This document shows, piece after piece, positions 23,831-31,938 of a stretch of DNA of 64,000 nt. Made by a program: the position numbers and the translations under genes. A model generated the notes under the pieces. The model saw only the letters and a list, made by a program, of their open reading frames with translations, did not search any database and was not told the origin of the DNA. Numbering within the stretch: the first letter of the stretch is position 1; each line of letters begins with the position of its first letter. The DNA is from Mesorhizobium loti CJ3sym (GTDB lineage: Bacteria; Pseudomonadota; Alphaproteobacteria; Rhizobiales; Rhizobiaceae), in NCBI RefSeq assembly GCF_000472785.1, contig NZ_AXAL01000027.1:1-64000 (forward strand), written 5' to 3'.

Positions 23831-26011
23831 ATGGTCCAGCAGACATCGATCCAGCCATCTGCGCCCTGGTTGCGGCTCGACGTCGATGATTCTGACTGGA
23901 ACGCCGCCGAGGTTTCGAACCTCGTGCGCTGGTATCACCAGATGCTACTGATCCGTCGGTTCGAGGAAAAGGTGCTCGACCTTGCCAGTGCCGGGCTGGT
24001 GCACGGCCCGGCGCATGCGAGCATCGGACAGGAGGCGACGGCGGTCGGCGCCATGTCGATGGTCGGCACCGGTGACCGCATCAACGGCACGCATCGCGCC
24101 CATCACCAGGTGCTGGCGAAGCTGGTCAATGCTCAGACGCCAACCGGTTTTGATCCTCTCCACGACACCTTCAATCCGGACATGCAGGGTTCGGTGCGCG
24201 GCCTGATGGCAGAGATCATGGGTCTCAAGTTAGGCTATTGCGGCGGCCGTGGCGGCTCGATGCATATGCGCGACGACGCTTCCGGCATTCCGGGCACCAG
24301 CGCCATCATCGGCGGCAACCTGCCGCACGCGGCCGGCTATGCGCTGGCCGACAAGCTGCTCGGCACCGGCAACATCTCGGTCGCCTTCTTCGGCGACGGC
24401 ACGATGATGGCGGGACCTGCCTATGAGGCGATGAACATTGCGGCCCTCTACCGGCTGCCGGTGATCTTCTTCGCCGAAAACAATTTTTATGCCGTCTCCA
24501 CCCATGTCAACGAACAGACGCGCGAGACGCGGCTGGCGTCGCGCGGACCGATGCTGGGCTTTCGCGGCATCGAATGCGACGGCATGGATGTGGTGGCTGT
24601 CCATCACGCCATGCGCGAGGCGCGCCGGACGATCGAGGAAGATGGCGGCCCGGTGCTGGTCGAGGCGCTCTGCTACCGCTTCCTGCACCAGAGCGGCGCA
24701 CGGCCGGGCAGCGAGTTCGGCTATCGCACGCGCGCCGAGGAAGACATTTGGAAGGCACGCGATCCGCTCACCACGATGGCGGCGCGGCTGAAGACGATGG
24801 GCGTTCTCGATGCCTCCGACCTCGCCACGCTCGACCAACGCGTCAGGGAGGTGGTCGACACCGCCGCCGATTCGCTGACCGAGATGAGCGGCAACGCGCT
24901 GCGCATTCCCGACTATCTTTGGCCGGACGCTGATGAAGTCGACAACCAGATTCGTGGCGACCTGTCGGAGCTGAGCGGCGAGCGCTTCCTCGAGATCGAG
25001 GACGTACCGCCGGCCGAGACCAGGCCGGTCAAGTTCATGGTTGCCGTGTCCGAAGTGATCGCGCGCGCCATGGAGCAGGACCCGCGCATCATCATCATGG
25101 GCGAGGATGTGCATCGTCTGCGCGGCGGCGTCTCGGGCGCCACCAAGGGCGCGCTGGAGCGCTGGCCCGAACGCGTGCTGGCCATGCCGATCGCCGAAAA
25201 CGGTTTTGTCGGCGTGGCGCTGGGTGCGGCCCTGTGCGGCCTGCGGCCGATCGTCGAAATCATGTTCGGCGACTTTTGCCTTGTGGCCGCAGACCAGCTT
25301 TTCAACGCGGTCAGCAAGGTGCGCCACATGTTCGGCGGCAGCTTCCCGGTGCCGATCGTAGTGCGGGTGCGCGTCTCGCCGCACACTGGCTACGGCTCGC
25401 AGCATTCGGGCGATCCATCCGGCCTGTTCGCACTCTATCCCGGCTGGCGCATCGTCGCGCCAACGACACCCTTCGACTATATCGGCCTGATGAATTCGGC
25501 ACTGAAATGTGACGACCCGGTCGTCATTATCGAGCATGTCGAATTGTTCCCGAGCGAAGGGCCCGCCCCGACCGAAGACCGCGACTATTGCGTGCGGCTG
25601 GGGAAGGCGAAAATCGTCAGAGCGGGCAGCGCCTGCACGCTGCTGACCAGCGCCAGCATGGTGTCCGTTGCCTGCCAGGTGACGGAGGAGACCGGCGTCG
25701 ATGCCGAGATCATCGATTTGCGCAGCCTCGACCCGACCGGGCTCGACTGGAAGCTGGTGGAAGCCTCGATCCGCAAGACCAACCGGGTTGCCGTCGTGGA
25801 GCAGGTGCAGCGCGGGCTGTCGCTTGGCGGACGACTGACACAGGAGATTCAGGACCGCGTGTTCGACTATCTCGATCACGAGATCCTGCATGTGACGGGA
25901 AGCCTTTCGGCTCCCGTCGTATCGGCCCCGCTCAACCGCGCCGCACTGGGCGGCGCTGACAAGCTCAAGGCCGCGCTTCGATCGCTCACCGGTGTGGGTG
26001 GTCAGAGCTGA
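23831..26011 (+). CDS. Thiamine-dependent 2-oxoacid dehydrogenase E1, fused alpha and beta subunits
   Basis: A 726-residue protein combining both E1 subunits. Residues about 25-345 are the alpha part, with GPAHASIGQEATAVGA, the thiamine-diphosphate motif GDGTMMAGPAYEAMNIAALY ending in ENN, and VEALCYRFLHQ. Residues about 395-726 are the beta part, with MGEDVHRLRGGVSGATKG, IAENGFVGVALGAAL and EIMFGDF. Such enzymes decarboxylate pyruvate, acetoin or branched 2-oxoacids and pass the acyl group to an E2 lipoyl carrier. No E2 gene is in the window, so it must use a partner elsewhere. It leads a set with a solute-binding protein and an aminotransferase, behind IclR- and GntR-like operator sites. 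Confidence 0.9.
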   Translation: MVQQTSIQPSAPWLRLDVDDSDWNAAEVSNLVRWYHQMLLIRRFEEKVLDLASAGLVHGPAHASIGQEATAVGAMSMVGTGDRINGTHRAHHQVLAKLVNAQTPTGFDPLHDTFNPDMQGSVRGLMAEIMGLKLGYCGGRGGSMHMRDDASGIPGTSAIIGGNLPHAAGYALADKLLGTGNISVAFFGDGTMMAGPAYEAMNIAALYRLPVIFFAENNFYAVSTHVNEQTRETRLASRGPMLGFRGIECDGMDVVAVHHAMREARRTIEEDGGPVLVEALCYRFLHQSGARPGSEFGYRTRAEEDIWKARDPLTTMAARLKTMGVLDASDLATLDQRVREVVDTAADSLTEMSGNALRIPDYLWPDADEVDNQIRGDLSELSGERFLEIEDVPPAETRPVKFMVAVSEVIARAMEQDPRIIIMGEDVHRLRGGVSGATKGALERWPERVLAMPIAENGFVGVALGAALCGLRPIVEIMFGDFCLVAADQLFNAVSKVRHMFGGSFPVPIVVRVRVSPHTGYGSQHSGDPSGLFALYPGWRIVAPTTPFDYIGLMNSALKCDDPVVIIEHVELFPSEGPAPTEDRDYCVRLGKAKIVRAGSACTLLTSASMVSVACQVTEETGVDAEIIDLRSLDPTGLDWKLVEASIRKTNRVAVVEQVQRGLSLGGRLTQEIQDRVFDYLDHEILHVTGSLSAPVVSAPLNRAALGGADKLKAALRSLTGVGGQS

Positions 26012-26053
26012 CGCATTGCCACAACGATCCGACAAGAAAATGGGAGAACTGAA

Positions 26054-27652
26054 ATGAATATCCTACCGAAAGCCAAGACCAGGGCGACGATGCTGGCGGC
26101 CGTGCTTATGGCCACCAGTGCCTTCTGGGCGCCGTCGACCTTCGCGCAGGACCAGAAGCCGCTGGTCATCGCGCGCAACATCGACCTCAACTCGCTCGAT
26201 CCGCACCGGGCCTTCTGCGACACCTGCCAGATCTACAATTCCAGCGTCTATGAATCGCTGCTGACACTGGACAAGGACAACAAGCTGATCCCGTTGCTCG
26301 CTTCAAAGTGGGAAGGCAATGCCGACCAGACCAGCTTCACCTTCACGCTCGACCCGGCCGCCAAATTCTCGGACGGCTCGCCGGTCGAGGCCAAGGACGT
26401 GAAGTGGTCATGGGAGCGGCTGAAGAACCTCAAGGGCAGCGCCTCGTTCCTGATGGACAATGTCGCCTCGATCGAGACCCCGGACGCGCATACGGTCGTC
26501 GTCAAGATGGTGGCGCCGAGCTCGGAATTTCTCAACATCGCGGCCGCACCCTATACTGCCGTCGTCAACAGCAAGGTCGCTTCGGAAGCCGGCGCCAAGG
26601 CCGGCGCGGACGCCTCGACCACCGACAATGCCGAAGCCTGGTTCCTGGCGCATTCGGCCGGCAGCGCACCGTTCGTTTTGAAATCCTATGAGCCGAATTC
26701 GGAAGTGCGCCTGGTGCGCAACGACAAGTACTGGCGCACCGCGCCGGCGCTGAGCGAGATCGTCATCCGCCAGACCAAGGACGCGGTGGCACAGGCGCAG
26801 ATGCTGCAGAGCGGCACCGCCGACATCGCCATGCAGATCGACCCGGACACCGCCAAGACGATGACCGGCAGCGATGTGAAGGTCGAGACGGTGCCGTCCT
26901 ACAACTTCATCTATGTCGCCCTGTCGCCCGGCGCCAAGGCCAACAAGGTTCCGCTGACGCCTGACGTGCGCGAGGCGATCTCGCTAGCGCTTGACCGCCC
27001 CAGCATCCTCGACTTCACCATCGGCTCCGAGGGCCAGCTGATCAGCGCGCCGATCCCGCTCGGTTTCCCCGGCGGTTCGGGTTTCGAGGCGCAGCCTTAT
27101 GATCTCGACAAGGCCAAGGCGCTGCTGGCCAAGGCCGGCCATGCCGACGGCTTCGAGATGGAAGCGGCCTTCCCCGGCATGAACGTCTACGGCGTCGATC
27201 TCTCGCTGTTGATGCAGAAGGTCCAGCAGGATCTCGCCAAGGTCAACATCAAGCTCGACCTGCAGCCGATCCCCTTCGCCAACTGGCGCGAGCGCGTCAA
27301 TGGCGACGGCATCCCGATGACCGCGGTGTTCTACGCGCCGGACTATTACGGCACCTCGCAGTACGTCGATTATTTCGCCATGACCAAGGGCAGCCCATGG
27401 TCGCGGCGCGCCGGCGCCGAACGTGACCCATCGGTGATCAACCCGAAGGAAGCGGACATCTACAAGGCAGCGCTTGCAGCAAGCGGTGACGAGGCCGCCA
27501 AGCTGTGGCACCAGGTCGGCGAAGAGATGATCAAGGACAGGATCATCCTGCCGCTGGTCAGCCCGAACTTGATCCTGGCCTACAAGTCCGACGTCAAGGG
27601 GGTGCGCTACAGCGCCTGCTGCAACCTACCGCTGGCCGAACTCAGCCACTGA
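26054..27652 (+). CDS. Family 5 solute-binding protein of a peptide/opine-type ABC importer
   Basis: A 532-residue periplasmic protein with a basic start and signal peptide cleaved near FAQD (about residue 33). The family 5 (DppA/OppA) pattern is clear: ARNIDLNSLDPHRAF, VYESLLTLDKDNKLIPLLASKWE, FTLDPAAKFSDGSPVEAKDVKWSWERL and SYEPNSEVRLVRNDKYWR. GGGAGAACTG precedes the ATG. It probably serves the dppB/dppC/dppD/dppF-like operon at 34.7-38.7 kb, which has no binding protein of its own. The ligand is unknown; family members bind peptides, opines, sugars or other solutes. A strong hairpin follows the stop codon. Confidence 0.92.
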   Translation: MNILPKAKTRATMLAAVLMATSAFWAPSTFAQDQKPLVIARNIDLNSLDPHRAFCDTCQIYNSSVYESLLTLDKDNKLIPLLASKWEGNADQTSFTFTLDPAAKFSDGSPVEAKDVKWSWERLKNLKGSASFLMDNVASIETPDAHTVVVKMVAPSSEFLNIAAAPYTAVVNSKVASEAGAKAGADASTTDNAEAWFLAHSAGSAPFVLKSYEPNSEVRLVRNDKYWRTAPALSEIVIRQTKDAVAQAQMLQSGTADIAMQIDPDTAKTMTGSDVKVETVPSYNFIYVALSPGAKANKVPLTPDVREAISLALDRPSILDFTIGSEGQLISAPIPLGFPGGSGFEAQPYDLDKAKALLAKAGHADGFEMEAAFPGMNVYGVDLSLLMQKVQQDLAKVNIKLDLQPIPFANWRERVNGDGIPMTAVFYAPDYYGTSQYVDYFAMTKGSPWSRRAGAERDPSVINPKEADIYKAALAASGDEAAKLWHQVGEEMIKDRIILPLVSPNLILAYKSDVKGVRYSACCNLPLAELSH

Positions 27653-27664
27653 GCGAACAGATTG

Positions 27665-27688
27665 CGGGAGGCGGCCAACCGCCTCCCG
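27665..27688 (+). terminator. Perfect hairpin after solute-binding protein gene
   Basis: CGGGAGGCGG (27665-27674) and CCGCCTCCCG (27679-27688) form a perfect 10-bp stem with a CCAA loop, followed by TTCTCC. It begins 12 bases after the stop. It probably ends or trims the transcript and protects the solute-binding-protein mRNA from 3' decay. Confidence 0.7.
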
Positions 27689-27741
27689 TTCTCCCCGGGA
27701 AGACCGACAAATCCTGTTCTTCCAGCACTCAAATTAATATA

Positions 27742-27751
27742 TGATATATCA
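27742..27751. promoter_or_regulatory. GntR-type operator candidate upstream of the aminotransferase
   Basis: TGATATATCA, identical to 23797-23806, sits 18 bases before the chosen ATG (27770) and abuts an alternative ATG (27752). A bound regulator here would block transcription or translation initiation. Confidence 0.6.
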
Positions 27752-27769
27752 ATGAGCGGAGACTTCGCC

Positions 27770-28999
27770 ATGCCTTCCCTGATCAACTCCAAGGACCAGT
27801 TGCTGCGCGAGCGCGCGGCCTCGGTCATTCCGGGCGGCATGTGGGGCCATATGGCCACGCGCTATCTCGGCTCGGCCTATCCGCAATTCTTCGAGCGCGC
27901 CGATGGCTGCCGAGTGTGGGATGTCGACGGGCGCGAATACATCGACCTGATGTGCAGCTGGGGCCCGAACATTCTTGGGCATCACCACCAGGCGGTCGAG
28001 GAAGCGGCGGCGCGGCAGCGTAGCCTCGGTGACGCCATGAATGGCCCCGGTGAAGTGCTGGTCGAACTGGCCGAGTTGCTGGTGGAAACCGTGGCGCATG
28101 CCGACTGGGCGATGCTACAGAAGAACGGCACCGACGCCACCACCGCTTGCGTGACGATCGCACGTGCCGGCACCGGCCGGCGCAAGGTGCTGGTGGCGCG
28201 CGGCTCCTATCACGGCGCTGTGCCGTGGTGCACGCCCTCGCTTGCCGGCGTCACCGCCGAGGATCGCGCCCATCTGATCCATTTCGACTATAATGACGTC
28301 GCCAGCCTGGAGGCCGCCGTCGAGCAGGCCGGCAATGATCTTGCCGCGGTCGTCGTCACCGCCTTCCGGCACGACATTGCCCGCGATCAGGAACTGCCGA
28401 CCGCCGCCTTCGCCAAGCGGGCGCGCGAGCTCACCACAGCCGCCGACGCGGCACTGATCGTCGACGATGTGCGGGCCGGATTCCGCATCGACCTCGCCGG
28501 CAGCTGGGAGCCGCTCGGCGTGCGGCCCGACCTTTCTGCCTTCTCCAAGGCGATCGCCAATGGCTATCCGCTCGCCGCCATCACCGGCACGGATCGGTTC
28601 AGAGAAGCCGCGACCAAGGTCTATATGACGGGCTCGTTCTGGTATGGCGCCGTCGCCATGGCAGCTTCCATCGCCACCATCAAGACGCTGCGCGACACCA
28701 ATGCGATCGCCAGCATGAATGCCGCCGGTGAGAGGTTGAGGACGGGCCTGGACGCGGCCGCGAAGAAGCGTGGCCTTTCGCTTCGCCAGACCGGCCCGGT
28801 GTCTATGCCGATGGTGCTGTTCGACGGCGACGCCGAGTTCAGGAAAGCAGACGCCTTCTGTTCGGCCGCCTTGCGCGAAGGCGCCTATTTCCACCCCCGG
28901 CACAACATGTTCCTGAGCGCCGCGCATACGGCGAAAGACGTTGATCTGGCGCTTCAGGCCGCCGATGCGGGCATGGCCGCAGCGGCGCAAGTGGCGTGA
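27770..28999 (+). CDS. Class III pyridoxal-phosphate aminotransferase
   Basis: A 409-residue protein; ATG 27770 has GGAG 8 bases upstream, so it is favoured over ATG 27752. It resembles glutamate-1-semialdehyde aminotransferase and omega-transaminases: WDVDGREYIDLMCSWGPNILGH, the phosphate-binding QKNGTDATTACVTIAR, cofactor Asp in LIVDDVRAGF, and the Schiff-base Lys in FSKAIANGYPLA. The usual DEV triplet is DDV here. It probably transaminates an omega- or beta-amino compound imported by the nearby transporter, giving a semialdehyde or ketone for the aldehyde dehydrogenase at 31.9 kb. This is pathway inference; the heme-biosynthesis role is unlikely given context. Confidence 0.88.
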   Translation: MPSLINSKDQLLRERAASVIPGGMWGHMATRYLGSAYPQFFERADGCRVWDVDGREYIDLMCSWGPNILGHHHQAVEEAAARQRSLGDAMNGPGEVLVELAELLVETVAHADWAMLQKNGTDATTACVTIARAGTGRRKVLVARGSYHGAVPWCTPSLAGVTAEDRAHLIHFDYNDVASLEAAVEQAGNDLAAVVVTAFRHDIARDQELPTAAFAKRARELTTAADAALIVDDVRAGFRIDLAGSWEPLGVRPDLSAFSKAIANGYPLAAITGTDRFREAATKVYMTGSFWYGAVAMAASIATIKTLRDTNAIASMNAAGERLRTGLDAAAKKRGLSLRQTGPVSMPMVLFDGDAEFRKADAFCSAALREGAYFHPRHNMFLSAAHTAKDVDLALQAADAGMAAAAQVA

Positions 29000-29033
29000 G
29001 CCAGCGCCTGTGCGTTTGGAGAGAAAAGATCGC

Positions 29034-29771
29034 TCAGCCGGCCGCCGAGACCAGGCGGCCGTTCTGCGCCGCGCGGCGCAATTCTTCCGAAGTGACCGAG
29101 CCGTCGTTCAGCCGCTCGAGCACCTTGACCAGCAGGCGGCCGCCTTCGATCATGTCCTGCTGGATGCCCTTGCGCACGCCATTCTCGTCGCGTGCCCGCA
29201 GTGCTTCGAGGATGTCGAGATGGCGGTGGCGGCCATCATAGGTCGGCCTGGCGTTTGGGTATTGATAGTTGACCAGCGGCCCGTTGCGCAGCCAGATGCC
29301 CTCGATGATGGCCAGCAGTTCCGGCATGCCCGCTGCCTGGTAGATCGAGTGGTGGAATTCCCAATTGTCGCGGACTGCTTCGAACCAGTGGCCATTGTCC
29401 TCGTCGGCGATCAGCTTTTCGTGCACCTCGGCCAGGCGGTCGATCTCACGCGGCTCGATGCGCGTCGTCGCCGCCGCGCCCGCCATGCCTTCGAGATGCA
29501 GACGTATGCTGCGCAGCTCAAGATACTGGGCGAGCGACAGCTGGGCGACGGTGATCGAGCGCCCCGCCTCCATCTCCAGGCCCTTTTCGCGCACCAGCTG
29601 CATCAGCGCTTCGCGCACCGGCGTTTCGGACACTTCGAGGCTGGCGGCGAGGTCGCGGATCTTGAAGCGATGGCCGGGCCAGAAGCGGCCTTCCATCATG
29701 GCGCGGCGCAGCTCTTCGTAGACGCGGGTCGTCAGATTGTCGCGCGCGATCGGCGCGATGGAAGCAGTCAC
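29034..29771 (-). CDS. GntR-family transcriptional regulator (FCD subfamily)
   Basis: A 245-residue protein; GTG 29771 with GGAG 7 bases upstream is preferred over a 32-residue extension. The N-terminal winged helix is in TTRVYEELRRAMMEGRF, then FKIRDLAASLEVSETPVREALMQLV, about residues 14-58. The C-terminal FCD effector domain, residues 85-215, has its metal-binding pattern: NWEFHHSIYQAAG and RHRHLDILEAL. FCD regulators respond to organic acids or amino acids. A TGATATCA palindrome 60 bases upstream suggests autoregulation, with TGATATATCA copies in front of the E1 and aminotransferase genes. Confidence 0.9.
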   Translation of the reverse strand: MTASIAPIARDNLTTRVYEELRRAMMEGRFWPGHRFKIRDLAASLEVSETPVREALMQLVREKGLEMEAGRSITVAQLSLAQYLELRSIRLHLEGMAGAAATTRIEPREIDRLAEVHEKLIADEDNGHWFEAVRDNWEFHHSIYQAAGMPELLAIIEGIWLRNGPLVNYQYPNARPTYDGRHRHLDILEALRARDENGVRKGIQQDMIEGGRLLVKVLERLNDGSVTSEELRRAAQNGRLVSAAG

Positions 29772-29830
29772 ATCCAGTCTCCGTCCTTGCAGGGGCGCAG
29801 GCGTCGCCTGAGTCGAGCGGGCTGTGTATA

Positions 29831-29838
29831 TGATATCA
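29831..29838. promoter_or_regulatory. Short GntR-type palindrome in gntR-otnK divergent region
   Basis: TGATATCA is 2 bases shorter at the centre than the TGATATATCA sites in this island. It lies 60 bases upstream of the GntR start and 50 bases upstream of otnK, in a position to control both divergent units. The change in half-site spacing makes it a weaker candidate than the other two. Confidence 0.4.
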
Positions 29839-29887
29839 CGACCGACCTGACCATCGACATGAGACACGCAAAAATGAGCCGAAGCGT

Positions 29888-31264
29888 ATGACCGCGTCGA
29901 CGCCTTCCCTTCTGCTCGGCGCCATCGCCGACGATCTGACCGGCGGCACCGAGCTGGCGTCGATGCTGGTGGCGCGCGGCATTGCCACGGGATGCACCGT
30001 CGGGTTGGAGGCGCCGATCCCTTCTGGCAACCTTGCCCATGTGATCCTGCTCAAGACCCGCGTCATTGCCGCCGGCGATGCGGTGCGCCAGGTGATCGAG
30101 GCAGCCGACCGGCTGCTCGAAGCGGGCGCGCGGCAGATCTTCTTCAAATATTGCGCCACCTTCGATTCAACGCCGGCCGGCAATATCGGCCCTTGCGCGG
30201 AAGCGCTGCTCGAGCGGCTCGGCGGCGGCGTGACGCTGTTCACGCCGGCGCTGTGCGAGACTGGCCGCACCGTCTACCAGGGGCATATGTTCGGCGGTAT
30301 GCAGTTGCTGGCCGAATCGCCCAAGCGTTTCGATCCGCTGACGCCGATGACCGATTCCAATCTGGTCCGCGTGCTGCAGGCGCAAAGCAAAGGCAGAGCC
30401 GGGCTGGTGCCCTGGCTCACCATCGATGCCGGCCCGGAAGCGATCCGCGACGCCGTGCGGGAGAAAGGCGCGCGCGGCGAGACCTTGCTTGTCACCGATA
30501 CGCTGCGCGAGCGCGACCTGGCGGCGATCGCGCAAGCCGCCTTCGACCTTCCGCTGATGACCGGCAACTCCTCGATCGCCGCGCACCTGCCACCAGCCTG
30601 GCTGGCGCATGGGCTGGTGAACCGTGATGATCTCGTTGCGGCCAGCCTGCCGGCTGTGAGCGGCCCGGCAGCGGTGCTGGCCGGCAGTGTCGCCGACCGC
30701 ACCATCGAACAGCTCGACCGCTTCGCGCAAAACAATCCGCTGTTGACCATCGACCTCACCAGTGCCTTCGCTGGTGCCGATGTCATGGCACAAGCACGGG
30801 CCTTTGCTGAGCAGCATTTGCCACACGCGATGATCGCGATCGCCACGACGGCGCCGCAGGCGACGGTCGAAGCGCTTCAGCAGGCGCATGGCCGCGACGC
30901 GGTTGCGGCAATGGCGGAAGGAATCCTGGCCGAGATTGCACAGATTCTGGTGCGCGATCTCGGCGTGCGGCGGCTGGTCGTCGCCGGCGGCGAGACCGCG
31001 GGCTCGGTGGTCAAGGCGCTCGGCATCACCCAGATAGCGATGGGCGCCTATGAAGGCCCCGGCCTGTCGCGCGCCATTGCCGACCTGCCCGGCCTGCCGA
31101 ACGATCCGCTCGCGTTGATGCTCAAATCCGGAAAGCTCGGCGGCCCCGATATCTTCGCCGAGGTTCTGCAAGACATGACACGGGCAACCGCCATCGCGCC
31201 GGCAATCGACACATGGCCGCCGACAAAATCGACTACAGGGCCAACTCCAGGGAAAGCATCGTAA
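29888..31264 (+). CDS. otnK: 3-oxo-tetronate kinase-like four-carbon acid sugar kinase
   Basis: A 458-residue member of the DUF1537 kinase family. The N-terminal domain starts LLLGAIADDLTGGTELASMLV, with the DDxTG substrate motif, and FKYCATFDSTPAGNIG follows near residue 90. The C-terminal nucleotide-binding domain has LVVAGGETAGSVVKALG and SGKLGGPDIF near the end. Characterised members phosphorylate 3-oxo-tetronate or related four-carbon acids. Its stop overlaps the start of otnC by one base (TAATG), the usual kinase-decarboxylase pairing. The expected otnI isomerase and a tetronate dehydrogenase are absent from this island, so the source of its substrate is unclear. Confidence 0.85.
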   Translation: MTASTPSLLLGAIADDLTGGTELASMLVARGIATGCTVGLEAPIPSGNLAHVILLKTRVIAAGDAVRQVIEAADRLLEAGARQIFFKYCATFDSTPAGNIGPCAEALLERLGGGVTLFTPALCETGRTVYQGHMFGGMQLLAESPKRFDPLTPMTDSNLVRVLQAQSKGRAGLVPWLTIDAGPEAIRDAVREKGARGETLLVTDTLRERDLAAIAQAAFDLPLMTGNSSIAAHLPPAWLAHGLVNRDDLVAASLPAVSGPAAVLAGSVADRTIEQLDRFAQNNPLLTIDLTSAFAGADVMAQARAFAEQHLPHAMIAIATTAPQATVEALQQAHGRDAVAAMAEGILAEIAQILVRDLGVRRLVVAGGETAGSVVKALGITQIAMGAYEGPGLSRAIADLPGLPNDPLALMLKSGKLGGPDIFAEVLQDMTRATAIAPAIDTWPPTKSTTGPTPGKAS

Positions 31265-31896
31265 TGGATACCGCACGCGCCAGTCTGATTACTGCGACCG
31301 AGACCCTGGACGCCAGCGGCATGAATGTCGGCACGACGGGTAACATCAGCGTGCGAACGGCGGAGGGCATGCTGATCACGCCGACGGGAATAGCCACCAG
31401 CAAGCTGCGACCGGAGCAGATGGTGGCGATGCGCCTCGACGGGTCCTGGGACGGCGCCTTCAAGCCATCGAGCGAATGGGAAATGCATGCCGAGATCTAC
31501 AAGGCATTCCCGGAGGCCGGCGCCGTGGTGCATGCCCACCCCGACCATTGCGTGGCGCTGTCCTGCCTGCGCGAACCGCTGCCGCTGTTCCACTACATGG
31601 TGGCAGGCTTCGGCGGCGACGATGTGCGCTGTTCGGACTACGCGCTGTTTGCGTCGAGCGATCTGGCCAAGGTGACAGTGACGGCGCTCAAGGACCGTAC
31701 CGCCTGCCTGCTCGCCAATCACGGCATGATCGCCTTTGGCGGCGATCTGGACACGGCACTGATCCGCACCATCAAGCTCGAAACCCTGGCACGGCAATAT
31801 CTCCTGGCGCGCAGCGCCGGCACGCCGGTGCTGATCGAGGGCACCGAACTCGCCGCCATTCGCGGACGCTACAAGACCTATGGGCAGCAGAAGTAG
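31264..31896 (+). CDS. otnC: 3-oxo-tetronate 4-phosphate decarboxylase-like class II aldolase
   Basis: A 210-residue class II aldolase/adducin-fold protein from ATG 31264, coupled to otnK. TGNISVRTAEGMLITPTG (about residues 22-39) binds phosphate, Glu in SSEWEMHAEIY (about 74-84) is the catalytic acid, and HAHPDH plus a later His in LLANHG supply the zinc ligands. Family members decarboxylate 3-oxo-tetronate 4-phosphate to dihydroxyacetone phosphate, feeding central metabolism. L-fuculose or ribulose phosphate aldolase activity is an alternative, but the kinase partner points to OtnC. Confidence 0.87.
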   Translation: MDTARASLITATETLDASGMNVGTTGNISVRTAEGMLITPTGIATSKLRPEQMVAMRLDGSWDGAFKPSSEWEMHAEIYKAFPEAGAVVHAHPDHCVALSCLREPLPLFHYMVAGFGGDDVRCSDYALFASSDLAKVTVTALKDRTACLLANHGMIAFGGDLDTALIRTIKLETLARQYLLARSAGTPVLIEGTELAAIRGRYKTYGQQK

Positions 31897-31900
31897 CTGG

Positions 31901-31921
31901 CGGCCGGCAAGGAACCGGCCG
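31901..31921. terminator. Hairpin between convergent otnC and aldehyde dehydrogenase genes
   Basis: CGGCCGG (31901-31907) pairs with CCGGCCG (31915-31921) around a 7-base loop. It lies between two convergent stop codons and could serve both directions. No U-tract is present on either side. Confidence 0.5.
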
Positions 31922-31938
31922 GTCAGTCGACCTGCCGG

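Noticed and set aside
24230..26035. 601-codon open frame on the minus strand
   Set aside because: Shadow of the E1 fusion gene; composition typical of reverse-strand reading of GC-rich coding sequence.
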